From contig NZ_VFNI01000005.1 of the NCBI RefSeq assembly GCF_006715495.1, forward strand, positions 1-64,000: DNA of 64,000 nt, read 5' to 3'. Within the stretch, counting starts at the first letter, position 1, and each line of letters starts with the position of its first letter. Made by a program: the position numbers and the translations under genes. Shown here piece by piece: positions 28,642 through 38,010 of this stretch. The notes under the pieces were generated by a model that saw nothing but the letters and a program-made list of their open reading frames with translations, ran no database searches and was not told the origin of the DNA. Source of the DNA: Herbaspirillum sp. SJZ106 (GTDB taxonomy: Bacteria > Pseudomonadota > Gammaproteobacteria > Burkholderiales > Burkholderiaceae_D).

Positions 28642-28745
28642 GCGGAAATGGTTTCAGACGTTGAGCCAGCCCCAGATCAATCACCAACCGCCGTGATACC
28701 CCAGTCCATGCAGGGCATGGCGGGTATTGCGCAGAAGGATTCGCC

Positions 28746-30641
28746 ATGTCCCAATCCCAACCCGATATCATTTTTCACAATGCCCGGATCACCACGCTGG
28801 ATCGCAGCCGGCCCGTCGCCACGGCGCTGGCCATCCAGGCCGGCCGCTTCACGGCCGTGGGCTCCGACGAGGAAGTGCTGGCGCTGGCCGGCGCCGGCAC
28901 GCGGGTCGTCAACCTGAAGCGGCGGCACGTGCTGCCGGGCCTGTTCGACAACCATACCCACGTGGTGCGCGGCGGCCTGAACTACAACATGGAGCTGCGC
29001 TGGGACGGCGTGCGCTCTTTGGCCGACGCGATGGAGATGCTGCGCCGGCAAGTGGCCGTCACCCCGGCGCCGCAATGGGTGCGCGTGGTGGGCGGCTTCA
29101 CCGAGCACCAGTTCGTCGAAAAGCGCCTGCCCACGCTGGAAGAGATCAATGCCATCGCGCCCGATACGCCGGTGTTCCTGCTGCACCTGTATGACCGCGC
29201 ATTGCTCAACGGCGCCGCGCTGCGCGCCGTGGGCTACACCAAGGACACGGCCGCGCCGCCCGGCGGCGAGATCATGCGGGATGCGTCGGGCAACCCCACC
29301 GGCCTGCTGCTGGCCAAGCCCAATGCATCGATCCTCTACGCGACGCTGGCCAAGGGCCCCAAGCTGCCGCTGGAGTACCAGGTCAATTCCACGCGCCACT
29401 TCATGCGCGAACTCAACCGCCTGGGCGTGACCGGCGTGATCGACGCGGGCGGCGGCTTCCAGAATTATCCGCAAGACTATCAGGTGATCCAGCAACTGGC
29501 CGATGCGGGCCAGATGACCGTGCGCCTGGCCTACAACCTGTTCACGCAAAAGCCGAAGGAGGAAAAGCAGGATTTCCTCAACTGGACCTCAAGCGTGAAA
29601 TACAAGCAGGGCAACGATTATTTCCGCCATAACGGCGCCGGCGAGATGCTGGTGTTCTCGGCGGCCGACTTCGAGGACTTCCGCCAGCCGCGTCCGGAGA
29701 TGCCGCCCGAGATGGAAGGCGAGCTGGAAGAGGTGGTGCGCATCCTGGCGCAGAACCGGTGGCCGTGGCGTTTGCATGCCACCTACGATGAAACCATTTC
29801 GCGCGCGCTCGACGTGTTCGAGAAGGTCCACCGCGACACGCCGCTGACGGGCCTGAACTGGTTCTTCGACCATGCCGAGACCATTTCCGATCAATCCATC
29901 GACCGCATCGCCGCGCTGGGCGGCGGCATCGCCGTGCAGCACCGGATGGCTTACCAGGGCGAATACTTCGTCGAACGCTACGGCGCGCGGGCGGCCGAAG
30001 CCACGCCGCCCATCAAGCGCATGCTGGAGCGCGGGGTCAAGGTCTCGGCCGGCACCGATGCCACGCGCGTCGCCTCGTACAACCCGTGGGTCTCGCTGTC
30101 GTGGATGGTCACCGGAAAAACCGTGGGCGGCATGAGCCTGTACCCGCAGCGCAATTTGCTCGACCGCGAAACCGCGCTGCGCATGTGGACCGAAAACGTG
30201 GCCTGGTTTTCCAACGAAGAAGGCCGCCGCGGGCGCATCGAAGCCGGCCAGTTGGCGGATTTCATCGTGCCCAGCCAGGACTACTTCAGCGTTCCCGAGG
30301 ATGAGATCGCTTTCCTCACTTCCGATCTTACGGTGGTGGGCGGGCGCGTGGTGTACGGGGCGGGCGAGTTCGGCCCGTTGGACGACAACCCGCTGCCGCC
30401 GGCCATGCCGGACTGGTCGCCTGCCCGCACTTTCAAGGGGTATGCGGCCTGGGGCGAACCCGATGGCGCGGGCCGGAACTCGCTGCAACCTGCGCATCAT
30501 CGCAACATCAGCGCTTGCGGCTGCGGCACCAGTTGCGGCCTGCATGGGCACGGCCACGCCAAGGCCTGGGCGTCGAGCGTTCCCGCTTCCGATCTGCAGG
30601 GATTTTTCGGTGCATTGGGCTGTTCGTGCTGGATGGCTTGA
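28746..30641 (+). CDS. YtcJ-like metal-dependent amidohydrolase with Cys/His-rich tail
   Basis: 631 residues. Metal ligands of the amidohydrolase superfamily are visible: HTH in LFDNHTHVV (about 71-79), later histidines in RLHATYDE and FDHAE, and the Asp in SAGTDATR. The substrate is unknown; the family hydrolyses amide or imide bonds. The last ~45 residues are unusual: SACGCGTSCGLHGHGHAKAW and GCSCWMA, six cysteines and several histidines, which could hold an extra metal or redox centre. AAGGA precedes the ATG, and DoxX follows by 15 bp. Confidence 0.9.
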   Translation: MSQSQPDIIFHNARITTLDRSRPVATALAIQAGRFTAVGSDEEVLALAGAGTRVVNLKRRHVLPGLFDNHTHVVRGGLNYNMELRWDGVRSLADAMEMLRRQVAVTPAPQWVRVVGGFTEHQFVEKRLPTLEEINAIAPDTPVFLLHLYDRALLNGAALRAVGYTKDTAAPPGGEIMRDASGNPTGLLLAKPNASILYATLAKGPKLPLEYQVNSTRHFMRELNRLGVTGVIDAGGGFQNYPQDYQVIQQLADAGQMTVRLAYNLFTQKPKEEKQDFLNWTSSVKYKQGNDYFRHNGAGEMLVFSAADFEDFRQPRPEMPPEMEGELEEVVRILAQNRWPWRLHATYDETISRALDVFEKVHRDTPLTGLNWFFDHAETISDQSIDRIAALGGGIAVQHRMAYQGEYFVERYGARAAEATPPIKRMLERGVKVSAGTDATRVASYNPWVSLSWMVTGKTVGGMSLYPQRNLLDRETALRMWTENVAWFSNEEGRRGRIEAGQLADFIVPSQDYFSVPEDEIAFLTSDLTVVGGRVVYGAGEFGPLDDNPLPPAMPDWSPARTFKGYAAWGEPDGAGRNSLQPAHHRNISACGCGTSCGLHGHGHAKAWASSVPASDLQGFFGALGCSCWMA

Positions 30642-30656
30642 GACAGGGGAACCGAG

Positions 30657-31118
30657 ATGAACAACAAGATGAACAACACTATGCATGCCGGTATCGAAGG
30701 CCGCCTCGCGGCGCTGGCACGGCCGGTTTTCGGCAGCCGCGCGCTGCAATGGCTGGCCTGTCTCGGCTTGTGCGCGGCCTATTTGCAGGGCGGGCTGGCC
30801 AAGCTGACCGACTTTTCCGGGGCCATCGGCGAGATACATCATTTCGGCCTTGCGCCTGCACCCGTGTTCGCGGTGCTGGTGATTGTGCTGGAGCTGGGCG
30901 CATCGGCGCTGATCCTGGTCGGTCGGCTGCGCTGGCTGGGGGCGCTGGCGCTGGGCGGCTTCACCTTGCTGGCCACGTTCATTGCGCTGCGTTTCTGGAT
31001 GCTGCCGGCGGGCCAGGAGCGCTTCATGGCGGCCAATTCCTTTTTCGAGCACCTGGGTTTGGCCGGCGGTTTCCTCCTGGTGGCCTGGCTCGATCTCCAG
31101 GCGAAGGAGGCCGCATGA
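30657..31118 (+). CDS. DoxX-family membrane protein
   Basis: 153 residues with four hydrophobic helices and the DoxX-type features YLQGGLAKLTDFSGAI and LELGASALILVG. DoxX proteins are small inner-membrane proteins linked in some bacteria to redox and thiol stress. Its stop overlaps the next start (ATGA at 31115-31118), so translation is coupled to the YoaK-like gene. Confidence 0.85.
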   Translation: MNNKMNNTMHAGIEGRLAALARPVFGSRALQWLACLGLCAAYLQGGLAKLTDFSGAIGEIHHFGLAPAPVFAVLVIVLELGASALILVGRLRWLGALALGGFTLLATFIALRFWMLPAGQERFMAANSFFEHLGLAGGFLLVAWLDLQAKEAA

Positions 31119-31828
31119 GCGCCATCGACAACGCGCAACCGGCCGTGGCGCGCCCGCAAGGTTTTTGGGAGCAATGCCGGGCGCCCATGATCCTGACGAT
31201 CGTCGCCGGCGCCATCGATACCATCGGCTTCGTTGCCTTGCTGGGTTTTTTCACAGCCCACGTGACCGGCAACCTGGTGGTGGCCGGCGCGGTATTCGCC
31301 AAGGGTGGGGCGGGCGTATGGATCAAGCTCGGGGCCATCCCGCTGTTCATCGTCGCGGTCATGTTGACCAAGATATGGATCGACCGTTGCAGCCAGTCCG
31401 GCGCCACCTTGGGCTGGCTGCTGGTGGGGGAGGCGCTCTTCCTGGCGGGGTTCATGCTGGCGGGCCTGTACTTTGAACCGTTTTCCGATCCCGATGGCAT
31501 AGCGCTGGCGGTGACGGGCGGCTTGGGCCTGATCGCCCTGGCCATCCGCAATACGGCAAGCAAGACGCTGATCAAGCACATCAGTCCCAGCACCATGATG
31601 ACCGGCAATACCACCCAGTTCGGCATCGACCTTTCCCACTATGTCCGGATGCCCAGCCGCGAGAACGGGCTGGCCTTGCTGAAAAGCGGCAGCATCGTGG
31701 CGGGTTTCATCCTGGGGGCATTGCTGGGCGCGGTGCTTTACGTGCACATGGGGTTCTGGAGCGTGCTGCCTTTCTTGCTGGCCGTCTTGTACCTGGCGAG
31801 TCTTTCCTTTCGCAAGCTGTTCATCTGA
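31115..31828 (+). CDS. YoaK/DUF1275-family membrane protein
   Basis: 237 residues from the ATG at 31115; the longer open frame runs antisense to or through the DoxX gene and is rejected. Six hydrophobic helices are seen with the family marks AGAIDTIGFVALLGFFTAHVTGN (split here by helix 1) and MMTGNTTQFGIDL. The function of DUF1275 proteins is not established. It overlaps DoxX by 4 bp and is followed 8 bp later by a channel-like gene. Confidence 0.85.
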   Translation: MSAIDNAQPAVARPQGFWEQCRAPMILTIVAGAIDTIGFVALLGFFTAHVTGNLVVAGAVFAKGGAGVWIKLGAIPLFIVAVMLTKIWIDRCSQSGATLGWLLVGEALFLAGFMLAGLYFEPFSDPDGIALAVTGGLGLIALAIRNTASKTLIKHISPSTMMTGNTTQFGIDLSHYVRMPSRENGLALLKSGSIVAGFILGALLGAVLYVHMGFWSVLPFLLAVLYLASLSFRKLFI

Positions 31829-31836
31829 CGGGGTCG

Positions 31837-32436
31837 ATGGCCATGAACAAGGGCAGGCTCGAATCCTTTAGCGATGGCGTCATTTCAGTGAGCCTGACGC
31901 TGATGCTCTACCAGATCCAGCTCCCGGCCGAATTCACCTGGCACGGGTTGCGGATGGAGGCCCCTCATTTCCTGGGCTATGTGCTCAGCTTCATCTACGT
32001 CGGCATCTACTGGAACAATCACCACCACCTGTTCCAGGTGGTCGGCGGCATCAACGGCAAGATCATGTGGGCCAACCTGAACCTGCTGTTCTGGCTGACG
32101 ATGATCCCGATCGCCACCACATGGGCCGGGAAGTCGGACCTGCTGGCCTTGCCGACTGCCTTGTATGCGTTGGTGCTGTTCATGTGCGCGGCTTCTTATT
32201 GGGCATTGGGGCGCACCATCATTGCGCAGGAGGGGAACGGTTCCGTGCTGGCCCATACCCTCGGCCGGGATTTGAAAGGAAAGTTGTCCCTCCCGGTCTA
32301 CGTGCTGGCCGTCGGCGTCAGCTTCTGCAGCAGCATCGCGGCGTTTGTCATCCTGACGGCGATGGCGGCGCTGTGGTTCGTTCCTGATGCGCGGATCGAA
32401 CGATATTTACGGGAGCAGGCCGATCAAAGGAAATGA
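31837..32436 (+). CDS. TMEM175-family (DUF1211) potassium-channel-like protein
   Basis: 199 residues with six hydrophobic helices and the family signature at the start, RLESFSDGVISVSLTLM, corresponding to the RxxxFSD motif of TMEM175 channels. A His cluster NNHHHLF lies between helices. Prokaryotic TMEM175 proteins conduct potassium; activity here is inferred from the motif. Last gene of the co-directional string that starts with pirin. Confidence 0.82.
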   Translation: MAMNKGRLESFSDGVISVSLTLMLYQIQLPAEFTWHGLRMEAPHFLGYVLSFIYVGIYWNNHHHLFQVVGGINGKIMWANLNLLFWLTMIPIATTWAGKSDLLALPTALYALVLFMCAASYWALGRTIIAQEGNGSVLAHTLGRDLKGKLSLPVYVLAVGVSFCSSIAAFVILTAMAALWFVPDARIERYLREQADQRK

Positions 32437-32508
32437 GGGCAATGAAGACAATGAACTGCCGAGGGCGGTTTGCTGCGTTGCAAGTGGTGCAGACGAGTAG
32501 TACAGACG

Positions 32509-32540
32509 AAAAAAATCCCCGACAAGTCGGGGATTTTTTA
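32509..32540 (-). terminator. Rho-independent terminator of the cold-shock gene
   Basis: The stem ccccga (32517-32522) / tcgggg (32527-32532), with A-run before and T-run after, is extended by A-T pairs. It works on both strands but lies 14 bp after the csp stop, and 73 bp after the TMEM175 gene. Confidence 0.88.
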
Positions 32541-32553
32541 TCTCAGCTGAAGC

Positions 32554-32760
32554 TTAAGCAACAGGCTGGATGTTCGAAGCTTGCTTGCCCTTCGGGCCAG
32601 TGGTCACTTCGAAGGAAACGCGTTGGTTTTCCTTCAGCGACTTGAAACCATTCGACTGAATAGCCGAGAAGTGCGCGAACAAATCTTCACCGCCTTCATC
32701 GGGGGTGATAAAACCAAAACCTTTTGCATCATTGAACCACTTGACGGTACCAGTTGCCAT
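32554..32760 (-). CDS. cspA: Cold-shock protein, CspA family
   Basis: 68 residues, a single cold-shock domain. RNA-binding motifs RNP1 (KGFGFITP, 13-20) and RNP2 (DLFAHFSAI, 26-34) are intact. It acts as an RNA chaperone. AGGAG lies 6 bases before the ATG. The upstream region provides an AT-rich promoter and a leader of about 105 nt. Several paralogues are usual in this group, so the symbol denotes family rather than orthology. Confidence 0.96.
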   Translation of the reverse strand: MATGTVKWFNDAKGFGFITPDEGGEDLFAHFSAIQSNGFKSLKENQRVSFEVTTGPKGKQASNIQPVA

Positions 32761-33066
32761 TACGGACTCCTAAATTAATTGATTGGGGCTGCTATGCCCG
32801 GCTCTTTATCGTTACTCGGGAGGAATGACAGCGAAGACCGCACTACCAGCTCGAATCCTAACGACGCGCTGATTATACTCATTAAATAGGGAATGCAAGC
32901 TATTTTCGGTAGCAAAGTTCAATTTAAATATTTAATTATTTTTGCTTGTACTTTAGTTTTCTATTCATGCCGAAAAACGGTGCGGGAAATCGCCCGGAAT
33001 CCCTTTCCTGGTGCGGCTTTTGGCGTGTCCGTCATTGTCCTACGCGAATTTCCGGATTCGCACAAT
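32761..33066 (-). promoter_or_regulatory. Leader and promoter of the cold-shock gene (306-bp gap)
   Basis: On the minus strand a TATAAT box (plus-strand positions 32872-32877) has TTGCAT 15 bp before it (32893-32898), giving a start near 32865 and a leader of about 105 nt, in keeping with the long structured leaders of csp mRNAs. The rest, 32900-33066, is AT-rich, holds no gene I can support, and includes the end of the ispDF transcript. Confidence 0.6.
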
Positions 33067-33573
33067 TCAATCATTTTTCTGATGGATCAGCACAACAGCT
33101 TCGGTTGCGATTCCTTCTTCACGGCCTAAATAACCCAATTTTTCGTTGGTTTTTGCCTTGATATTGATTTGCTGGACAGAAATTCCCAGGTCGTCGGCAA
33201 GGTTTTTCACCATGGCGGGGATATGCGGCGCCATCTTCGGCGCCTGGGCGATGATGGTGGCGTCCAGGTTGCCGATCGTATAACCGGCCTCGTCCAGGCG
33301 TTTGGCGGCTTCGCGCAGCAGGGCGCGCGAGTCGGCGCCCTTGAATCGGGCATCGGTGTCGGGGAAATGGCGGCCGATGTCGCCCAGCGCGGCGGCGCCG
33401 AACAGGGCATCGGTGATGGCATGCAGCAGGGCGTCGGCGTCGGAGTGGCCGAGCAGGCCTTTCTGGTGGGGGATATTGACGCCGCCCAGGATCAGCGGGC
33501 GGCCTTCGACCAAGGCATGGCAATCATAGCCCTGGCCGATACGAAACGGGAATGGCAATGCGGTGGCGCTCAT
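33067..33573 (-). CDS. ispF: 2-C-methyl-D-erythritol 2,4-cyclodiphosphate synthase
   Basis: 168 residues. Zinc ligands D17 and H19 (GYDCHA) and H51 (LLHAITDAL) are present, with [10 protein letters not shown] and FPDTD as family blocks. It performs the cyclisation step of the MEP isoprenoid pathway. Start at 33573, 5 bp after the ispD stop, so the two are one operon. The longer upstream frame overlaps ispD and is rejected. This is evidence that isoprenoids are made by MEP here, not mevalonate. Confidence 0.97.
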   Translation of the reverse strand: MSATALPFPFRIGQGYDCHALVEGRPLILGGVNIPHQKGLLGHSDADALLHAITDALFGAAALGDIGRHFPDTDARFKGADSRALLREAAKRLDEAGYTIGNLDATIIAQAPKMAPHIPAMVKNLADDLGISVQQINIKAKTNEKLGYLGREEGIATEAVVLIHQKND

Positions 33574-33578
33574 GGCGG

Positions 33579-34313
33579 TCAGCCTTTCAAAAAGAATTCG
33601 GCCAGCGCGGCGTCCTGCGCCAGCGTGACCTTGAGGTTGCGGGGACTGCCCTCCACCAGGCGCGGGCGCAGGCCCAGCATCTCGATGGCGCTGGCGTCGT
33701 CGGTGATGGCGCCGATACGGCCCTGTTCGGCGGCTTGCCGCAAGGCCCGCTGCAGCAGCGCATAGCGGAACATCTGCGGGGTTTGCGCGGCCCACAGGCC
33801 GGCGCGCGGGACGGTTTGCTGCGAACGGCCGCCGGCGTCCTCGCGCTTGAGGGTGTCGACCACCGGCAGCGCCAGCAGGCCGCCCACCTCATCGTTGGAC
33901 AGCGCGTCGAGCAGGCGGTCGATCAGCCCGGCGTCCAGACCCGGGCGCGCGGCGTCGTGCACCAGCACCCAGTCGGCCTCGCCGGCCACGTTGCGCATTT
34001 CGTTCAAGCCATTGAACACGCTTTCCTGCCGGGTGGCGCCGCCCACGCGCAGCACCGTGGCGCGCGGCGCCAGTTCGGGGGGGAGCAGATCGTCAATCCA
34101 GCCGTCGGCGGCGCTGACCACTACGAAGGTATGGGCGATGCGCGCATGCGCGGCGAAGGTGTCCAGCGCATGGCGCAGCATCGGCTTGCCGGCCAGCGCC
34201 ATGTATTGCTTGGGGATATCCGCGCCCATGCGGGCGCCGACGCCGGCGGCGGGGATCAGCGCGAAATGTTGCGGTTGCGCCAAGGAGGCGGTGGGGGAGG
34301 CCGGTCGGTTCAT
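33579..34313 (-). CDS. ispD: 2-C-methyl-D-erythritol 4-phosphate cytidylyltransferase
   Basis: 244 residues from the ATG at 34313. An in-frame ATG at 34364 would add 17 residues without a ribosome site. The nucleotide-binding loop reads [18 protein letters not shown], and VHDAARP and TDDASAIE are conserved IspD blocks. It makes CDP-methylerythritol in the MEP pathway. It is divergent from mfd, sharing a 159-bp region. Confidence 0.95.
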   Translation of the reverse strand: MNRPASPTASLAQPQHFALIPAAGVGARMGADIPKQYMALAGKPMLRHALDTFAAHARIAHTFVVVSAADGWIDDLLPPELAPRATVLRVGGATRQESVFNGLNEMRNVAGEADWVLVHDAARPGLDAGLIDRLLDALSNDEVGGLLALPVVDTLKREDAGGRSQQTVPRAGLWAAQTPQMFRYALLQRALRQAAEQGRIGAITDDASAIEMLGLRPRLVEGSPRNLKVTLAQDAALAEFFLKG

Positions 34314-34368
34314 GTGATGCGGGGTGCCTGGACGGGCCGCGCGGCAGCCTGCGGCAAGGGCCATCGTT

Positions 34369-34374
34369 TATAAT
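34369..34374 (+). promoter_or_regulatory. Candidate -10 box of the mfd promoter
   Basis: TATAAT lies about 100 bp before mfd in the ispD-mfd divergent region. The matching -35 position (about 34346-34351) is poor, so this is a tentative assignment. Confidence 0.35.
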
Positions 34375-34472
34375 CGGAGGCTGAATTTTAATGCCAATCC
34401 TTCGCAAGCGGCCGGCATTTTGATCGCCTCAAACCGTTGAATCCGCCGAATCTGCTGCTCCCGAACCCGCCG

Positions 34473-37400
34473 ATGCCTTTCGACCTGAAAAAAAACCTTC
34501 CCAAGCCCGGCGTACGTTTTGTCCCGCCCGCAGCGCATGGTTCCGCCGATGCCTACCTGCTGGCGCAAGCGGCGCTGGCGCTGAAGGCCGAGGGCCGCAT
34601 GCTGGCCGTGGTGGTGGCCGGCGCCACCGACGCCCAGCGCCTCCTGGCCGAGATCCCCTGGTTCCAGCCGGCCGGCGCGGCCGACAAGCTGCGCTGCCAC
34701 CTGCTGCCGGACTGGGAAACCCTGCCCTACGATGCCTTCTCGCCGCACCAGGACCTGGTGTCCGAGCGCCTGGCGACGCTGTACGAAGTGCAGTCGGGCC
34801 AGTGCGACCTGCTGATCGTGCCGGCGACCACCGCCTTGCTGCGCATGGCGCCGCCCGAGTTCCTGGCGGCTTATACCTTCTTCTTCAAGCAAGGCGAGAA
34901 GCTGGATGAGGCCAGGCTCAAGTCGCAGCTGACGCTGGCCGGCTACAGCCATGTCGGGCAGGTGATGTCGCCGGGCGAATATTCGGTGCGCGGCGGCCTG
35001 ATCGACATCTTCCCGATGGGTTCGGTGCTGCCGTACCGCCTCGACCTGTTCGGCGACACGGTGGACACCATCCGCACCTTCGATGCCGATACCCAGCGCT
35101 CGCTGTACCCGGTGCCGGAAGTGCGCCTGTTGCCCGGCCGCGAATTCCCGATGGATGAAGCGGCGCGCCTGGCCTTCCGCAACCGCTGGCGCGAGGTGTT
35201 CGAGGGCGACCCGTCGCGTTCGGCCATCTACAAGGACATCGGCAACGGCATCGCCTCGGCCGGCATCGAGTACTACCTGCCGCTGTTTTTCGAGCAGACC
35301 GCAACATTGTTCCAATACCTGCCGGCCGATGCCATGTTCGCCACGGTGGGCGATATCGAACAGGCCATCAAGCGCTTCTGGAGCGATACCCGCTCGCGCT
35401 GGCAGTTCCTGCACGCCGACCGCGAACGTCCGGTGCTGGAGCCGAAAGCGATCTACCTCGATGACGAGGATTTCTTCACGCTGCTCAAGCCCCATGCGCG
35501 CTGGATCGTCAAGACCGATGACGCGCCTTCCGAGCTGTCGACGCCGCTGCCTAACATTGCCGTCAATCGCCGCGTCGACGATCCGCTGACCAACCTGCGT
35601 TCTTTCTTGCTGCAGAGCGACAAGCGCGTGCTGATCTGCGCCGACAGCAACGGCCGCCGCGAGACGCTGCAGCAATATTTCGCCGAATACGATTTGCATC
35701 CCGCGCTGTGCGACGACTGGCAGGGTTTCCTTGGCAGCGACGAAAGGCTGATGCTGGGCGTGGCGCCGCTGTATGCCGGCTTCGCCTTGCAGGATGAGGC
35801 GCTGGCCTTTGTCACCGAAGCCGAACTGTACGCCGGCAGCGGTCGCCGCGCCGGCCGCCGCAAGCAGCAGGCCGCCACCGAAGTCGAGCACATGGTGCGC
35901 GACCTGTCGGAGCTCAAGGTCGGCGATCCGGTAGTGCACTCCAATCACGGCATCGGTCGCTACATGGGTCTGATCAGCATGGACCTGGGCGAGGGCGAGA
36001 CCGAGTTCCTGCATCTTGAATACGCCAAGGAAACCAAGCTCTACGTGCCGGTATCGCAACTGCACGTGATTTCGCGCTATTCCGGCGCCTCGCCGGAAGA
36101 CGCGCCATTGCACGCGCTGGGTTCCGGCCAGTGGGAAAAGGCCAAGCGCCGTGCAGCGCAACAGGTGCGCGATACCGCCGCCGAGCTGCTCAACCTGTAC
36201 GCGCGCCGCGCGCTGCGCCAGGGCCATGCCTTCGAATATTCCGCGCACGATTACGAAGCCTTCGCCGACAGCTTCGGGTTTGAAGAAACCGCCGACCAGG
36301 CCGCCGCCATCGACGCCGTGATCAAGGACATGACCGGCGGCAAGCCAATGGACCGCCTGATCTGCGGCGATGTCGGTTTCGGCAAGACCGAGGTGGCCCT
36401 GCGCGCGGCGTTCGTCGCCGTGATGGGCGGCAAGCAGGTGGCCATTCTTGCGCCCACCACGCTGTTGGCCGAGCAGCATGCGCAAACCTTCGCCGACCGT
36501 TTCGCCAACTGGCCGGTGCGCATCGCCGAGCTGTCGCGTTTCCGTACCGGCAAGGAAGTCACGCAGGCGATCAAGGGACTGGCCGACGGCACCATCGACA
36601 TCGTCATCGGCACCCACAAGCTGCTGTCGGAGGAGGTGAAGTTCTCGCGCCTGGGCCTGGTCATCATCGACGAGGAGCACCGCTTCGGCGTGCGTCAGAA
36701 GGAGGCGCTCAAGTCGCTGCGCGCCGAGGTCGACGTGCTCACGCTGACGGCCACGCCGATCCCGCGCACGCTGGGCATGGCGCTGGAAGGGCTGCGCGAC
36801 TTCTCGGTGATCGCCACCGCGCCGCAAAAGCGGCTGGCCATCAAGACCTTCGTGCGCGGGGAGGGCGAATCGACCATCCGCGAAGCCTGCCTGCGCGAAC
36901 TAAAGCGCGGCGGCCAGGTGTACTTCCTGCACAACGAGGTGGAAACCATCGGCAACCGCCGCGCCATGCTCGAAGCGCTGTTGCCGGAAGCGCGCATCGG
37001 TGTGGCCCACGGCCAGATGCACGAGCGCGACCTGGAAAAGGTGATGCGCGATTTCGTGGCCCAGCGCTTCAACATCCTGCTGTGTACCACCATCATCGAA
37101 ACCGGCATCGACGTGCCGACCGCCAACACCATCATCATGCACCGCGCCGACAAGTTCGGCCTGGCGCAGTTGCACCAGTTGCGCGGCCGCGTCGGCCGCT
37201 CGCACCACCAGGCCTATGCCTACCTGCTGGTGCAGGATGTGCATGGCCTGACCAAGCAGGCGCAGCGCCGGCTGGAGGCGATCCAGCAGATGGAGGAACT
37301 GGGCAGCGGCTTCTACCTGGCCATGCATGACCTGGAAATCCGCGGCGCCGGCGAGGTGCTGGGCGACAACCAGTCGGGCGAGATCCACGAGATCGGTTTC

Positions 37401-37916
37401 CAGATGTATTCCGACATGCTCAACGAAGCGGTGCGCTCGCTGAAGAACGGCAAGGAACCCGACCTGGCCGCGCCGCTGTCATCCACCACCGAAATCAACC
37501 TGCACGTGCCGGCCTTGCTGCCCAACGATTATTGCGGCGACGTGCACGAGCGCCTGTCGCTGTACAAGCGTTTCGCCAATTGCGTCAAGCAGGACGCCAT
37601 CGACGACCTGCAGGAAGAACTGATCGACCGCTTCGGCAAGCTGCCCGAGCCGGCGCGCGCGCTGGTGGAAACGCACCGCCTGCGCATCGCCGCCAAGCCG
37701 CTGGGCATCGTCAAGATCGACGCCCATTCCGAGGCCGCGCTGCTGCAGTTCATGCCCAATCCGCCGATCGACGCCATGCGCATCATCGAACTGGTGCAGA
37801 AGAACCGCCAGGTCAAGCTCAACGGCCAGGACAAGCTGCGCATTGCCGCCGCCATGCCGGACCTCAATGCGCGCGTGCAGCAGGTCAAGGCGACCATGAA
37901 GGCGCTGGCCGGGTGA
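34473..37916 (+). CDS. mfd: Transcription-repair coupling factor
   Basis: 1147 residues from the ATG at 34473, matching the usual ~1150; an in-frame TTG at 34437 is less likely. Order: UvrB-like N-terminal module (LLPDWETLPYDAFSPH near 75-90), RNA polymerase-interacting domain (VGDPVVHSNHGIGRYMG), translocase with Walker A GDVGFGKTEVAL and the DEEH box (IIDEEHRFG), TRCF motif region (RGRVGRSHHQAYAY) and the C-terminal domain that masks UvrA binding. It removes stalled RNA polymerase and recruits UvrA. Likely monocistronic or leading into serB. Confidence 0.97.
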   Translation: MPFDLKKNLPKPGVRFVPPAAHGSADAYLLAQAALALKAEGRMLAVVVAGATDAQRLLAEIPWFQPAGAADKLRCHLLPDWETLPYDAFSPHQDLVSERLATLYEVQSGQCDLLIVPATTALLRMAPPEFLAAYTFFFKQGEKLDEARLKSQLTLAGYSHVGQVMSPGEYSVRGGLIDIFPMGSVLPYRLDLFGDTVDTIRTFDADTQRSLYPVPEVRLLPGREFPMDEAARLAFRNRWREVFEGDPSRSAIYKDIGNGIASAGIEYYLPLFFEQTATLFQYLPADAMFATVGDIEQAIKRFWSDTRSRWQFLHADRERPVLEPKAIYLDDEDFFTLLKPHARWIVKTDDAPSELSTPLPNIAVNRRVDDPLTNLRSFLLQSDKRVLICADSNGRRETLQQYFAEYDLHPALCDDWQGFLGSDERLMLGVAPLYAGFALQDEALAFVTEAELYAGSGRRAGRRKQQAATEVEHMVRDLSELKVGDPVVHSNHGIGRYMGLISMDLGEGETEFLHLEYAKETKLYVPVSQLHVISRYSGASPEDAPLHALGSGQWEKAKRRAAQQVRDTAAELLNLYARRALRQGHAFEYSAHDYEAFADSFGFEETADQAAAIDAVIKDMTGGKPMDRLICGDVGFGKTEVALRAAFVAVMGGKQVAILAPTTLLAEQHAQTFADRFANWPVRIAELSRFRTGKEVTQAIKGLADGTIDIVIGTHKLLSEEVKFSRLGLVIIDEEHRFGVRQKEALKSLRAEVDVLTLTATPIPRTLGMALEGLRDFSVIATAPQKRLAIKTFVRGEGESTIREACLRELKRGGQVYFLHNEVETIGNRRAMLEALLPEARIGVAHGQMHERDLEKVMRDFVAQRFNILLCTTIIETGIDVPTANTIIMHRADKFGLAQLHQLRGRVGRSHHQAYAYLLVQDVHGLTKQAQRRLEAIQQMEELGSGFYLAMHDLEIRGAGEVLGDNQSGEIHEIGFQMYSDMLNEAVRSLKNGKEPDLAAPLSSTTEINLHVPALLPNDYCGDVHERLSLYKRFANCVKQDAIDDLQEELIDRFGKLPEPARALVETHRLRIAAKPLGIVKIDAHSEAALLQFMPNPPIDAMRIIELVQKNRQVKLNGQDKLRIAAAMPDLNARVQQVKATMKALAG

Positions 37917-37973
37917 GCGGGCAGGGCGGAACCTGCCCCGCAATCCAATGAATCCTTTATTTGACCTACTGAA

Positions 37974-38009
37974 CCAATAACCAGACCAATAACCAGACCA
38001 ATAACCAGA
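37974..38009 (+). repeat. Three perfect 12-bp tandem repeats directly before serB
   Basis: Unit ccaataaccaga occurs at 37974-37985, 37986-37997 and 37998-38009, ending one base before the serB ATG. It fills the place where the ribosome-binding site should be, and none is visible. As 12 is a multiple of three, copy-number changes would only alter the leader, not the frame. Confidence 0.9.
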
Positions 38010-38010
38010 C

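Noticed and set aside
34368-36827. 819-codon open frame on the minus strand opposite mfd
   Set aside because: Antisense of a certain mfd gene in GC-rich DNA; the translation is Arg/Gln/Leu-rich without a recognisable motif.
37974-38009. Possible CRISPR array
   Set aside because: Units are 12 bp with no spacers; simple tandem repeats.
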